Numbered from the stretch's first letter, positions 1 through 8,126 are shown. The stretch: 60,431 bases of DNA from an uncultured Collinsella sp. (GCA_902495525.1 CABUXL010000010.1:1-60431), one strand, 5' to 3'. Program-made: numbers and translations. Notes: a model not told the origin generated them from the sequence alone.

Positions 1-421
1 ATTCATATGGTTCTAGTATAGGAAAAGGAATTTCTCGGGGCCGCCTCTCGGCGGCCTTGCGAAAAACAAATCCAAGTTAGACCATTTCAAATGGTTCGAT
101 GTCTGCCCGGATGCGACACAGCTTGTGTGTCCATCCTCGCAGTATCCGGTTCTCAAGGTGCACGCCTGCGCTGGTTCCCGGTTCGACCGGGCCGCGCGGC
201 AAGGAGATATATTGCCAGACCGGAGGGGCCCCGCGGGCGGGAATTCCACTCTTCACAAGTCCTACACAATACATCGCTTCCTATATAAGTCATAGAAAGG
301 CTGGTGCAGAAATACTGCACGTATCAGATGATGACCCTTCGGTTAAGAGATATATAAAGATCGGTCACCTGTAAGTGTCTATCTACCCGCGCTTTTAGCA
401 ATGTAAACCAGCGCTTTCGAT
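1..421. other. Intergenic region with several stem-loops, no gene recognised
   Basis: No convincing reading frame covers this stretch; the short frames here have no ribosome-binding site and no family resemblance. It does contain clear small hairpins: GGCCGCC/GGCGGCC near 39-56, ACCATT/AATGGT near 81-95, GACACA/TGTGTC near 115-131 and GTGCAG/CTGCAC near 304-320. The first could be a terminator for a gene left of the window. The rest may be a structured RNA or regulatory region, but I cannot assign a family. Confidence 0.4.
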
Positions 422-460
422 AAAAAAGGGGAGCGCCGCGCACAACGCGACACTCCCCTA
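422..460 (-). terminator. Rho-independent terminator of infC-rpmI-rplT
   Basis: On the minus strand a stem with GGGGAG and CTCCCC as outer arms and CGCG/CGCG further in is followed directly by six T. It begins 18 bases after the rplT stop, as expected for the end of this ribosomal operon. Confidence 0.85.
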
Positions 461-478
461 GCGATTCAAGAGAATCTA

Positions 479-838
479 TTAGGCCTCGAGAGCCTTCTTG
501 GCAATGGTAGCCAGCTCGTTGAAGGACTCGATGTCCTCGTAAGCCATCTGAGCCAGGACCTTGCGGTCGAGCTCGATGCCGGCAACCTTCAGGCCGTGCA
601 TGAACTGAGAGTAAGAGATGTCGTTCAGACGAGCAGCAGCGTTGATACGAGTGATCCAGAGAGAACGGATCTCGCGCTTCTTGTTGCGGCGATCACGATA
701 CTGATACTGCAGGGAGTGCTGGACCTGCTCTTTAGCATGCTTGTAAGTACGCGAAGCGGCACCGTAGTAACCCTTCGCACGGTGCATAACGGTACGGCGC
801 TTCTTCTTGGCGGCAACAGCGCGCTTAATACGTGCCAT
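479..838 (-). CDS. rplT: 50S ribosomal protein L20
   Basis: 119 residues, the usual L20 length. The basic N-terminus (MARIKRAVAAKKKRR) followed by KGYYGAASRTYKHAKEQ and the RRNKKREIRSLWITRINAAAR block are diagnostic of L20, which binds 23S rRNA early in large-subunit assembly. It is the last gene of infC-rpmI-rplT, 39 bases after rpmI, and is followed by a strong terminator. In other bacteria L20 represses its own operon by binding the mRNA leader; whether that happens here is not shown by the sequence. Confidence 0.98.
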   Translation of the reverse strand: MARIKRAVAAKKKRRTVMHRAKGYYGAASRTYKHAKEQVQHSLQYQYRDRRNKKREIRSLWITRINAAARLNDISYSQFMHGLKVAGIELDRKVLAQMAYEDIESFNELATIAKKALEA

Positions 839-877
839 GTTCTATCAACTCCTAGACGGTAAAACGAAAAAACGAAC

Positions 878-1069
878 TTAGGCGAGACGCGACTTGATGA
901 CCTTGCGGTCGGCAGCGGCGATCTCGGTCTCCTGACGGAAGCCACGCTTACGCTTGGTGGACTTCTTGCTCAGGATGTGGCTCTTGAAAGCCTTGGCGCG
1001 CATAAGCTTGCCGGTACCAGTCTTGCGGAAACGCTTCTTGGTGCCGCTGTGGGACTTCATCTTAGGCAT
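878..1069 (-). CDS. rpmI: 50S ribosomal protein L35
   Basis: 63 residues, very basic, with the L35 start MPKMKSHSGTKKRF and the RAKAFKSHILSKKSTKRKR segment. It is a small structural protein of the large ribosomal subunit. It lies between infC and rplT in the order conserved across bacteria. A Shine-Dalgarno sequence (AAGGAG) precedes the ATG. No anomaly seen. Confidence 0.97.
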   Translation of the reverse strand: MPKMKSHSGTKKRFRKTGTGKLMRAKAFKSHILSKKSTKRKRGFRQETEIAAADRKVIKSRLA

Positions 1070-1101
1070 GAAATACTCCTTAATCGGTTACAGAACACTA
1101 G

Positions 1102-1671
1102 TTACTTGGTATCGCTTGCCGCTTTATCCTCATCGAAGGCGCCCTTAATCGGGGCGAGCAGCATAAGCATGTTACGGCCTTCCATCTTAGGCTTGGACTC
1201 GACCGTAGCGTAAGGCTTGAGATCCTCGGCGAGACGCTCGAGAACGTTAAGGCCCTGCTCCGGGTGAGCCATCTCACGGCCGCGGAACATGATGGTGATC
1301 TTAACGCGCGCGCCCTTCTTGAGGAAACGCAGAACGTGGCCCTTCTTGGTCTCGTAGTCGCCAACGTCGATCTTGGGTCGGAACTTCATTTCCTTGACCT
1401 CGACCTTGGACTGGTTCTTACGAGCAGCCTTGGCCTTCATGGCCTGCTGGTACTTGAACTTACCGTAGTCCATGACCTTGCAGACCGGCGGCTCCGCGTT
1501 GGGAGCGATCTCGACCAGGTCGAGACCCTGATCGTCGGCGACGCGCTGGGCATCGCGGATGGCGAACAGGCCGAGCTGAGAGCCATCGACGCCAATCAAA
1601 CGGCACGAAGATGCAGTGATCTCGTCGTTGATGCGGGTGTCATCAGACTTAGCTATTTTCCCTACCTCCAT
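1102..1671 (-). CDS. infC: Translation initiation factor IF-3
   Basis: IF-3 binds the 30S subunit, checks the start codon-initiator tRNA pairing and prevents premature 50S joining. The frame contains the IF-3 N-terminal segment (TRINDEI), the KVMDYGKFKYQQ linker and the C-terminal domain with KGHVLRFLKKGARVKI. The coordinates give the longest ATG frame (189 residues). However, no ribosome-binding site precedes that ATG; instead GGAGG lies inside codons 1-3, eight bases before an ATA codon at 1656-1654. The true product may therefore start at ATA and read AKSDDTRINDEI after the initiator Met. IF-3 genes are known for rare start codons (AUU in E. coli) that allow autoregulation. It is followed by rpmI and rplT. 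Confidence 0.95.
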   Translation of the reverse strand: MEVGKIAKSDDTRINDEITASSCRLIGVDGSQLGLFAIRDAQRVADDQGLDLVEIAPNAEPPVCKVMDYGKFKYQQAMKAKAARKNQSKVEVKEMKFRPKIDVGDYETKKGHVLRFLKKGARVKITIMFRGREMAHPEQGLNVLERLAEDLKPYATVESKPKMEGRNMLMLLAPIKGAFDEDKAASDTK

Positions 1672-1875
1672 TCATAAAAAAATAACCCGGCGCTTCTCAG
1701 CAACCAGGTCGTACACATAGACTTCCTCGATTTGAGGAAGGTAATCTAAGTTGTATGACCAGTCAGCTGCTCATTGGCGCCAAAAGGTGGGAACCCTCGG
1801 GTTCCTCTTTAGGGCATTGCGGAAACAACGCCTTGCGAATAATAACACGTACAGCGCGTTATCACATTACGTACA
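1672..1875 (-). promoter_or_regulatory. Structured leader of the infC operon (possible attenuator)
   Basis: About 200 bases upstream of infC hold no gene but several minus-strand stem-loops: GGAACCC/GGGTTCC near 1790-1805, CTTCCTC/GAGGAAG near 1723-1742, and a short GC stem near 1690-1706 followed by GGGTTATTTTTT at about 1676-1687, immediately upstream of the infC start. A hairpin plus T-run abutting the start fits transcription attenuation. L20- and IF3-operon leaders with such terminators are known in other phyla; I cannot match this to a specific RNA family by eye. Confidence 0.5.
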
Positions 1876-1941
1876 CGAAAAAGGGGGCCGCAACCCCCTT
1901 GAAGCGCAGGTGCATGTATGGTGCCCGAGGCGAGACTCGAA
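1876..1941 (-). repeat. Duplicated 3' end of tRNA-Leu plus its terminator (partial copy)
   Basis: The 31 bases at about 1911-1941 are identical to 2096-2126 and comprise the end of the T arm, the 3' half of the acceptor stem, the CCA and a few downstream bases of the tRNA-Leu gene. The adjacent GGGGG/CCCCC terminator hairpin with a T-run (1876-1902) also repeats that after the intact tRNA (2058-2084), with a changed loop. The copy lacks the D arm, anticodon arm and 5' acceptor strand, so it cannot make a tRNA. Confidence 0.85.
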
Positions 1942-2057
1942 GGGACTTCGCTTCGCGAAGCCCCGGGCTTCGGGCGCATGGCGCCCTCGCCACGCTCCGC
2001 TACAAACAGGCCACAGGCCTGTTTGCTTAACGCTCCGCGCGCTCACGCGAGTTCGGC
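1942..2057. repeat. Multi-hairpin element next to the tRNA-Leu fragment
   Basis: The segment between the tRNA fragment and the terminator of the intact tRNA is a chain of short perfect palindromes: CTTCGC/GCGAAG near 1950-1964, GGGCGC/GCGCCC near 1972-1986 and AAACAGGCC/GGCCTGTTT near 2004-2024, with further CGCG pairings near 2036-2049. No reading frame is supported. It looks like a REP- or BOX-like mosaic element that joined the tRNA fragment. Confidence 0.5.
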
Positions 2058-2060
2058 ACG

Positions 2061-2083
2061 AAAAAGGGGGCCTTGACCCCCTT
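2061..2083 (-). terminator. Terminator of tRNA-Leu(CAA)
   Basis: On the minus strand AAGGGGG pairs with CCCCCTT across a six-base loop, followed by a T-run (TTTTTCGTG). It begins about 20 bases after the CCA end of the tRNA gene. Confidence 0.8.
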
Positions 2084-2102
2084 GAACGCTCACTTGCATG
2101 TA

Positions 2103-2189
2103 TGGTGCCCGAGGCGAGACTCGAACTCGCACGTTGTTGCCAACGGTGGATTTTGAGTCCACTGCGTCTGCCAATTCCGCCACTCGGGC
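2103..2189 (-). tRNA. tRNA-Leu, anticodon CAA
   Basis: The minus strand folds as a class II tRNA. The acceptor stem is GCCCGAG/CTCGGGC with discriminator A and an encoded CCA. The anticodon stem is GTGGA/TCCAC around the loop CTCAAAA, giving anticodon CAA, which reads UUG. A variable arm (GTTGGCAACAAC region) and the T arm with loop TTCGAGT follow. The long variable arm and the D-loop GGCGGAATTGGCAGACGC are typical of leucine tRNA. Length is 87 bases with CCA. Confidence 0.96.
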
Positions 2190-2228
2190 ACGCAATGCGT
2201 GAGTTAGTTTATCACAGCTTTCTACCGA

Positions 2229-3662
2229 TTAGTCCGAAAATGGAACTTCGAGCATTTCGATGAGTTCGACCGTGCGTAGCATCTCGCGCTGACGGCATCC
2301 GCGACCGTCGACCGAAGCCTCACCCATCTGGTTATCGTAAGGGTCCTCGCGCATGCCGTCGAAAGAGGGCTCAAACTCTGCCTGGAATCGATTGTTGGCC
2401 ACCATACGCCATGGGTCGAGATTGCCAAAGTAGTGACGGCGGCGCCACTCCTCCCCCATCCTGTGAGCAGAAGATCCAAATGACACGTCGGCGTTGAGCC
2501 AACCGGTCTGCGGCGTATAGAACTCTGCCCAGTCGTGCGACCCCACCGAATCGGGCGCAACGTACAGGCCGCTCTGCCAACGGGCAGGCACGCCCGCGAT
2601 ACGGCACATGGTGATAAACGTGAGCGCCATAACGCCGCAATCGCCGCGGAGCGAATGCGCGCAGTCATCGGCAATAGATCCCAAAAGCAAGTACGGCGGC
2701 TGATAGCGATAGTCGATATGCTGCGTCAGATAATCATAGATAGCACGAGCGCGATCGAGCGGATCCTCGAGTCCGTCAACAACACCGGCCGTCAGCTGCT
2801 GCAGATACGGCGTGAATGCAATGTGCGGACGGTCCTCGGAAATATCCTCGGGCAGAGGCGCGTCCATACGCGGATGAACCGGAAGTGTGCCACCGTAGAC
2901 ATCACAATAAGCAGCACCGATGTGATAACGATAGGTCACCGAGAATGAGCGTTCACTCGAAGAAGACCACGAGGCGGTACGCGCCGAAGCGTTCGCGGGA
3001 GCAACAGCACCCTCCGGCGTCATGTCGAGAATCTCGACACGAGACTGCTGGTGGCAGGTGGCGGCAACGGGAAGCCAAGCGCGAACGGTCTCCCCCTCTA
3101 GAGCGCCGGGGACAGACACAGATGCTTTAAGCGTAATGACGCGAGCCAATCCGTTTTGCGACCCCATCTCCTTGAGCATTTCGTTGCGCAGTGCAATTCC
3201 GTCCGTAGGATCGGGACGCATGCCGGGAACCTCTTTGGGATATACGCGAAGCGAATCGAGGAAGTTGTCGAGAACGAACAGCTCCCCGTCGATAAAGCGC
3301 CAGTCAATACGCTTACGGTCAATCAGATCGTTAAACTGCTCCTCGGTAAACTCAGGCCACTCCTCGCGAATCATCGCAATAGCTCGATCGCGCGACACCG
3401 AAAAATGAAGCGGCGTCTCGATCATGCGATACCGCTCGGCACGAACGCAGGCAGCAAGCGAGGGATCGGGATTTTGGGCAAGCAGGCGGTCGCAAGCCTC
3501 AATAGCCTGCGAAAGATACCCCGCATCCTTTAAACGCAGGATCTCGGGTGGCAAGCCAATATCTAGAAAACGGAAGTCATCATTGCAAACATCAACAGAG
3601 CAACCAACCGGCCCCTCGTCAATAACCTTCCCATCCGAAGGCAGCACATTAATAACAGCCAT
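2229..3662 (-). CDS. Transglutaminase-like domain protein
   Basis: The C-terminal half carries the transglutaminase-like (papain-fold) triad: Cys in RGDCGVMA (about residue 342), His in GSHDWAEFY (about 376) and Asp in LNADVSFG (about 392). Such domains act as proteases, transglutaminases or peptidases; the substrate is unknown. The N-terminal ~300 residues have no recognised domain; there is no signal peptide, so it is probably cytoplasmic. I chose the ATG at 3662 because GGAG lies six bases upstream; the frame is open to another ATG at 3698 (489 residues) without a good ribosome-binding site. It stands alone between tRNA-Leu and fba. Confidence 0.8.
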   Translation of the reverse strand: MAVINVLPSDGKVIDEGPVGCSVDVCNDDFRFLDIGLPPEILRLKDAGYLSQAIEACDRLLAQNPDPSLAACVRAERYRMIETPLHFSVSRDRAIAMIREEWPEFTEEQFNDLIDRKRIDWRFIDGELFVLDNFLDSLRVYPKEVPGMRPDPTDGIALRNEMLKEMGSQNGLARVITLKASVSVPGALEGETVRAWLPVAATCHQQSRVEILDMTPEGAVAPANASARTASWSSSSERSFSVTYRYHIGAAYCDVYGGTLPVHPRMDAPLPEDISEDRPHIAFTPYLQQLTAGVVDGLEDPLDRARAIYDYLTQHIDYRYQPPYLLLGSIADDCAHSLRGDCGVMALTFITMCRIAGVPARWQSGLYVAPDSVGSHDWAEFYTPQTGWLNADVSFGSSAHRMGEEWRRRHYFGNLDPWRMVANNRFQAEFEPSFDGMREDPYDNQMGEASVDGRGCRQREMLRTVELIEMLEVPFSD

Positions 3663-3802
3663 ACCAAACTCCAAGTCATTAGAACTCTTGAAGCCCATTG
3701 TAGCGAGATAAAAAAGAAAGCCCCAACAAGGGAGCCATCAACACCGCCGAGCGGTAGTCAAAAAATGAATTCAGCCCAGTAACCCTGTAGCGAGTTAACG
3801 AA

Positions 3803-3895
3803 GGAGGCCCCGTTCACCCGAAGCTTTTCCCATTGCGCGACTTCTGGCAAAGCCAGGTGAGCGCAAGGGAGAAGCGTAGGGTGAACGGGGCCTCC
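3803..3895. repeat. 93-base near-perfect palindrome between fba and the transglutaminase gene
   Basis: The outer arms GGAGGCCCCGTTCACCC (3803-3819) and its exact reverse complement (3879-3895) form a 17-bp stem. Pairing continues inward with minor mismatches (GCTTCTCCC/GGGAAAAGC and TTGCGC/GCGCAA regions) to a small TGGC-GCCA hairpin at the centre. It sits 22 bases after the fba stop, so it may end that transcript, but there is no T-run. Its length suggests a mobile palindromic element that now serves as a terminator. Confidence 0.75.
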
Positions 3896-3917
3896 GACGG
3901 GAAAGTTAAACCGCTAC

Positions 3918-4784
3918 TTACGCCTTGTTGACGGAGCCAAACTCCTCCATGAGCTCCTTGGTGCGGGCAACGATGTTGTCGCGACCAGGCTTGAGGAGCT
4001 TGCGGGGGTCAAAGCCCTTGCCCTGCTGATCCTTGCCAGCCTCGATGTACTCGCGAACGCCCTTGGCGAAGACGAGCTGCAGGTCGGTGTTGACGTTGAT
4101 CTTGGAGATACCCAGGGAGATGGCCTTCTTGATCTGATCCTCGGGGATGCCGGTGCCACCGTGCAGAACGAGGGGCAGGTCGCCGGTCTCGGCCTTGATC
4201 TCGCCCAGACGCTCGAAGGAAAGGCCAGCCCAGTCGGCGGGATACACGCCGTGGATGTTGCCGATACCGCAGGCGAGGAAGTCGACGCCCAGGTCAGCAA
4301 TCTGCTTGCACTCAGCGGGGTCAGCGAGCTCGCCGTTGGAGGTCACGCCGTCCTCGGTGCCGCCGATGCCGCCGACCTCGGCCTCGATGGACATGCCCTT
4401 GGAGTGGGCAAGCTCAACGAGCTCCTTGGTGCGGTCGAGGTTAAGCTGGAAGGTCTCCTCGTGAGAGCCGTCATACATGATGGACGTGAAGCCGGCCTCG
4501 ATGCACTTGAAGCAGTCCTCGTAAGAACCGTGATCGAGGTGAAGGGCGACGGGAACGGTAACGCCCGTGGCCTCGACGGCAGCCTTGACCATGTCGGCGC
4601 AGACCTTGAAACCGCCCATCCACTTAGCGGCACCAGCGGTGCACTGAAGGATCAGCGGAGACTTGGCCTCCTCGGCGGCCTGGAGAATAGCCAGGGTCCA
4701 CTCGAGGTTGTTGGTGTTGAAGGCACCGAGAGCGTACTTGCCGGCCTCGGCCTTCTTGAGCATGTCTGCTGCGTTGACGAGCAT
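3918..4784 (-). CDS. fba: Class II fructose-bisphosphate aldolase
   Basis: Cleaves fructose-1,6-bisphosphate to DHAP and glyceraldehyde-3-phosphate in glycolysis, with zinc. 288 residues. Visible class II features are LHLDHG (residues 81-86, catalytic Asp84 and zinc ligand His85), the NIHG histidine (His178), LHGGTGIP (His208) and the phosphate/DHAP-binding ISKINVNTD near 226-234. The start at 4784 is supported by AGGAGG ten bases upstream; the frame stays open to 5051, but that extension has no family resemblance. A tagatose-bisphosphate aldolase cannot be excluded, but the gene stands alone with no tagatose-pathway neighbours. Apparently monocistronic. Confidence 0.94.
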   Translation of the reverse strand: MLVNAADMLKKAEAGKYALGAFNTNNLEWTLAILQAAEEAKSPLILQCTAGAAKWMGGFKVCADMVKAAVEATGVTVPVALHLDHGSYEDCFKCIEAGFTSIMYDGSHEETFQLNLDRTKELVELAHSKGMSIEAEVGGIGGTEDGVTSNGELADPAECKQIADLGVDFLACGIGNIHGVYPADWAGLSFERLGEIKAETGDLPLVLHGGTGIPEDQIKKAISLGISKINVNTDLQLVFAKGVREYIEAGKDQQGKGFDPRKLLKPGRDNIVARTKELMEEFGSVNKA

Positions 4785-4978
4785 AAAAGAAACCTCCTGT
4801 AAGGTTGCTCCGATAACGCCTGAGATTTTACCACGACATACCCGAGCATAAACGTTCGTTTGTTCACGAATACCATCCGATTGGACAAATTTTGACCGTT
4901 TGCCCCACAGAATCGACCCACTGGGGAAAATAGCTTGACGATTGAGCGGTCTTCGTGGTTCGAAAGACGGCTTCGAGC

Positions 4979-5668
4979 CTACATCTGCATAAACGGGTTC
5001 TGCATAAGTTCGCGCGCCATCGTGGTCGAATCGCCATGGCCCGTCAAGCAAACGGTATCGGGCGGAAGCGTCTTGGCAAGTTTGGAAAGCGAGCGCATAA
5101 TCGCCGCCTCGTCACCGCCGGAAAGATCGGTACGACCGTGGCTGCCCGGGAAAAGCGTGTCGCCCACAAAGGCGATGTTCCCCTGCTCGGTCGCGGCGAA
5201 CAGGACGATGCCGCCCGGCGTATGCCCCGGCGTCTCGATCACCTGCAGGCAGACGTCGCCCACCTCGATTGTATCGCCCTCGGCAAGCAAGCGCGTCGGC
5301 TCACCCGGATCGGGCGTCTCGATGCCCCACATGGCGCGCTGCTCCTCGATATTTGCGCGAGGTACCGTCACGTCCTTAGCGCACAACTCATATAGTGCGC
5401 TGTCGCCAACGACAGCTCGAACCCCGGCAACCCCGCCAACATGGTCGGCATGACCGTGCGTGCAGACAGAGCCGAGTACGCGCACCTCGGGATGCGCGGT
5501 GCGGATATGCTCCACAAGACGCTCGCCCTCCCACGCCGGATCGACGATTAAGCACTCGTCATTCGAAATCACGGCGTAGCTGTTGGTCTGAATCGGGCCG
5601 TTGACGAGTGCCTCAATCGAAGCCGCACCTCGGGGTGTCAGGTCCAAAGTCATATCGCCCATGCGCAT
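4979..5668 (-). CDS. MBL-fold metallohydrolase, glyoxalase II-like
   Basis: 229 residues with the metallo-beta-lactamase motifs in order: THGHADH (70-76), ETPGHTPGG with His149, FVGDTLF with Asp170, and TGHGDST with His211. These bind a di-metal centre and usually catalyse thioester or related hydrolysis, as in hydroxyacylglutathione hydrolase. The substrate is unknown; many anaerobes that lack glutathione carry such proteins. It lies 82 bases downstream of rel on the same strand and could be the last gene of recJ-rel-MBL. AGGAGG precedes the ATG closely; an in-frame ATG two codons later fits the spacing slightly better. Confidence 0.85.
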   Translation of the reverse strand: MRMGDMTLDLTPRGAASIEALVNGPIQTNSYAVISNDECLIVDPAWEGERLVEHIRTAHPEVRVLGSVCTHGHADHVGGVAGVRAVVGDSALYELCAKDVTVPRANIEEQRAMWGIETPDPGEPTRLLAEGDTIEVGDVCLQVIETPGHTPGGIVLFAATEQGNIAFVGDTLFPGSHGRTDLSGGDEAAIMRSLSKLAKTLPPDTVCLTGHGDSTTMARELMQNPFMQM

Positions 5669-5750
5669 ACCCTCCTTCTAAAATACGTTCGAGGCACCAA
5701 ACGATGCCTCGAACGTAACCAATATCTATGATGCTGAGAGGCTCTCGCAC

Positions 5751-8111
5751 CTACACACGGCGCTTAAGCTGGGCTCCACCCTCGCCGGGCATAAGACGAC
5801 GAGCGTCGTAGACCGAGTCAACGCTGCTGATAGAGGCCAGCAGCGGATCCAAGCCACTCGCGTCCGAGATCTCGACCATAAAGCGCAGGGTTGCAATGCC
5901 CTCGCGGTTGGTCGACGTGGCGGCAGAAAGGATATTACCGCCCGCATCGCCAATGGCAATGGTGACATCCTTGAGCAGGCCCATGCGGTCCAGGCACTCG
6001 ACCACGATCTCGATCTGGAAGAGGGTGTCGGCAGCGCCGTCCCACTCCACATCGATCATGCGCTCGGGATGTTCCATAAGACCCTTGACGTTAGGGCAGT
6101 TGGCGCGATGCACCGAAACGCCGCGACCGCGCGTGATGAAGCCGACGATGTCGTCGCCCGTCACGGGGTTGCAGCAATGAGCCAGACGGACCAGCAGGCC
6201 GCTGTTGCTCTCGCCCTTGACGATAATGCCGTTACTGGCGCTCTTGCCGCGCTTTTGCGGCTTGCGGTTGGAGCCGCGAGCGGGCTGCTTCACGACCTCG
6301 GCGATAGCCTCGACCTTGGTGAGCTGTTCCTCGGGCTTGGGGTCCAAGATTTGCTCGACCTTATTGCCCACAGCGCGCGGGGCAACCTTGCCGGCACCGA
6401 CGGCGGCAAACAGGTCCTCGAGCTGCTTGAAGTTAAACTGCTCCGCCACGGCGTTGAGTGCACGCGTCGAACGCGGCGTAGAAATGCCATAGCCACGCTT
6501 ACGCAGGTCCTTGGCCAGCATATCGCGACCGGCGGCAGCGTCGTCGTCCTTGGTCGCAGCGGCAAAATAGCGGCGGATCTTTGACTTGGCGGAAGGTGTC
6601 TTAACGATCTTGAGCCAATCGCGCGACGGCTTGGAACTCTTGTTAGTCAGGATTTCAACGCGGTCGCCCGTCTTGATCTCGTGCGTGAGCGGAGCCACCG
6701 CACCGTTGATTTTGGCGCCGACGCAGTGGTTTCCCACCTCGGTGTGAACGGCATAGGCAAAGTCGAGCGGCGTGGAGCCGGCACGAAGCGCCATGACCTC
6801 GCCTTTGGGCGTGAAGACAAAGATCTCCTGATCGAACAGATCGACCTTCAGCGAGTGCAGGTATTCCTTGGCATCGGTGATCTCGTCGGAAGCTGCCCAA
6901 TCGAGCGAATGCTTGAGCCAGTTGATCTGGTCGTCCAAACGTTGAGCGTCATTGGTCTTGGAAGCAGACGATCCGCCCGACTTCTTATATAGCCAGTGGG
7001 CGGCAATGCCGTACTCGGCCTGCTCATGCATCTCGTAGGTTCGAATCTGAATCTCGAGCGGACGAGCCGTAGGGCCGATGACCGTCGTGTGGAGCGACTG
7101 GTAGTTATTGACCTTAGGCATGGCGATATAGTCTTTAAAGCGACCAGGCATAGGGTGCCACAGCGTATGCACCGCACCGAGCGTGGAGTAGCAATCGCGC
7201 ACCGAATGGGTAATAACGCGCAGCGCCACCAGGTCGTAGATCTCGGAGAACTCCTTGCCCTTGCGCTTCATCTTTTGGTAGATGGACCAATAGTGCTTGG
7301 AGCGGCCGTTGATCTGGAAGTCCTCCAGACCAATGCGGTTGAGCTCATCGGTAAGCGTCTTGATGGTCTCGGCAAGGTAGCGTTCGCGGACCTCGCGCGA
7401 CTCAGCTACCATACGCGCGATGCGCTGGTAGGCATCGGGCTCCAGGTAGAAGAAGGACAGGTCCTCGAGCTCCCACTTAATAGAGCTCATGCCCAGGCGG
7501 TCGGCCAAGGGCGCGTACACGTCCATGGTCTCGCGAGCCTTAAACAGGCGACGATCCTCGCGCAGGGCTGCCAGCGTTCGCATGTTGTGCAGACGATCGG
7601 CAAGTTTAACGATGATGACGCGGATGTCCTTGGACATGGCGAGGAACATCTTGCGCAGCGTGAGCGCCTGCTTCTCGTCCATGCTGTCGACTTCGATGTT
7701 GGTGAGCTTGGTCACGCCATCGACGAGCTCGGCCACCGTATCGCCAAACAGGCCGGAAACATCGGTGAGCGAGGTCTCGGTATCCTCGACGGTATCGTGC
7801 AGCAGCGCGGCACACACCACATCGCAGTCCATCTTGAGATCGGCCAAAATGATGGCAACCTCGACGGGATGGTTAATGTACATCTCGCCCGAGCGGCGCT
7901 TTTGGTTGCAGTGCTTCTCGGCGGCAAAGCAGTAGGCCTGCTCAACCTTAGAAAAGTCGTCCTCATTCATATATTTGAGGCACAGGCGCTCCAGCTTGTC
8001 GTAGCTGTCCGCCATAATCTCGGGCGGCAGCTCATCGGCATGCTTATAGTGCTCCATCTCCGAAAACGGCTGGAGGGTGGAATCATGGGCGGTACGGGCT
8101 GCGGCATCCAT
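5751..8111 (-). CDS. rel: Bifunctional (p)ppGpp synthetase/hydrolase
   Basis: Makes and degrades the stringent-response alarmone (p)ppGpp. The 786-residue protein has the full RelA/SpoT layout. The N-terminal HD hydrolase domain has YINHPV (His81), LLHDTVED (His105-Asp106) and KLADRLHNMRTL (Asp172). The synthetase domain has RFKDYIAMPKVNNYQSLHTTV-type sequence (about 324-344) and EIQIRT (353-358). A TGS domain follows (about 427-490), and the C-terminus has a zinc-finger-like HCCNP stretch and an ACT/RRM domain (about 705-775). Both catalytic sites look intact. GGGGA precedes the ATG. It starts 15 bases after the RecJ-RecQ-like gene ends, so the two are probably cotranscribed. Confidence 0.97.
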   Translation of the reverse strand: MDAAARTAHDSTLQPFSEMEHYKHADELPPEIMADSYDKLERLCLKYMNEDDFSKVEQAYCFAAEKHCNQKRRSGEMYINHPVEVAIILADLKMDCDVVCAALLHDTVEDTETSLTDVSGLFGDTVAELVDGVTKLTNIEVDSMDEKQALTLRKMFLAMSKDIRVIIVKLADRLHNMRTLAALREDRRLFKARETMDVYAPLADRLGMSSIKWELEDLSFFYLEPDAYQRIARMVAESREVRERYLAETIKTLTDELNRIGLEDFQINGRSKHYWSIYQKMKRKGKEFSEIYDLVALRVITHSVRDCYSTLGAVHTLWHPMPGRFKDYIAMPKVNNYQSLHTTVIGPTARPLEIQIRTYEMHEQAEYGIAAHWLYKKSGGSSASKTNDAQRLDDQINWLKHSLDWAASDEITDAKEYLHSLKVDLFDQEIFVFTPKGEVMALRAGSTPLDFAYAVHTEVGNHCVGAKINGAVAPLTHEIKTGDRVEILTNKSSKPSRDWLKIVKTPSAKSKIRRYFAAATKDDDAAAGRDMLAKDLRKRGYGISTPRSTRALNAVAEQFNFKQLEDLFAAVGAGKVAPRAVGNKVEQILDPKPEEQLTKVEAIAEVVKQPARGSNRKPQKRGKSASNGIIVKGESNSGLLVRLAHCCNPVTGDDIVGFITRGRGVSVHRANCPNVKGLMEHPERMIDVEWDGAADTLFQIEIVVECLDRMGLLKDVTIAIGDAGGNILSAATSTNREGIATLRFMVEISDASGLDPLLASISSVDSVYDARRLMPGEGGAQLKRRV

Positions 8112-8126
8112 CGAGGTCCCCTTCCC

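Noticed and set aside
1876..1941. A second tRNA gene
   Set aside because: Only the 3' end of tRNA-Leu is present; D arm, anticodon arm and 5' acceptor strand are missing.
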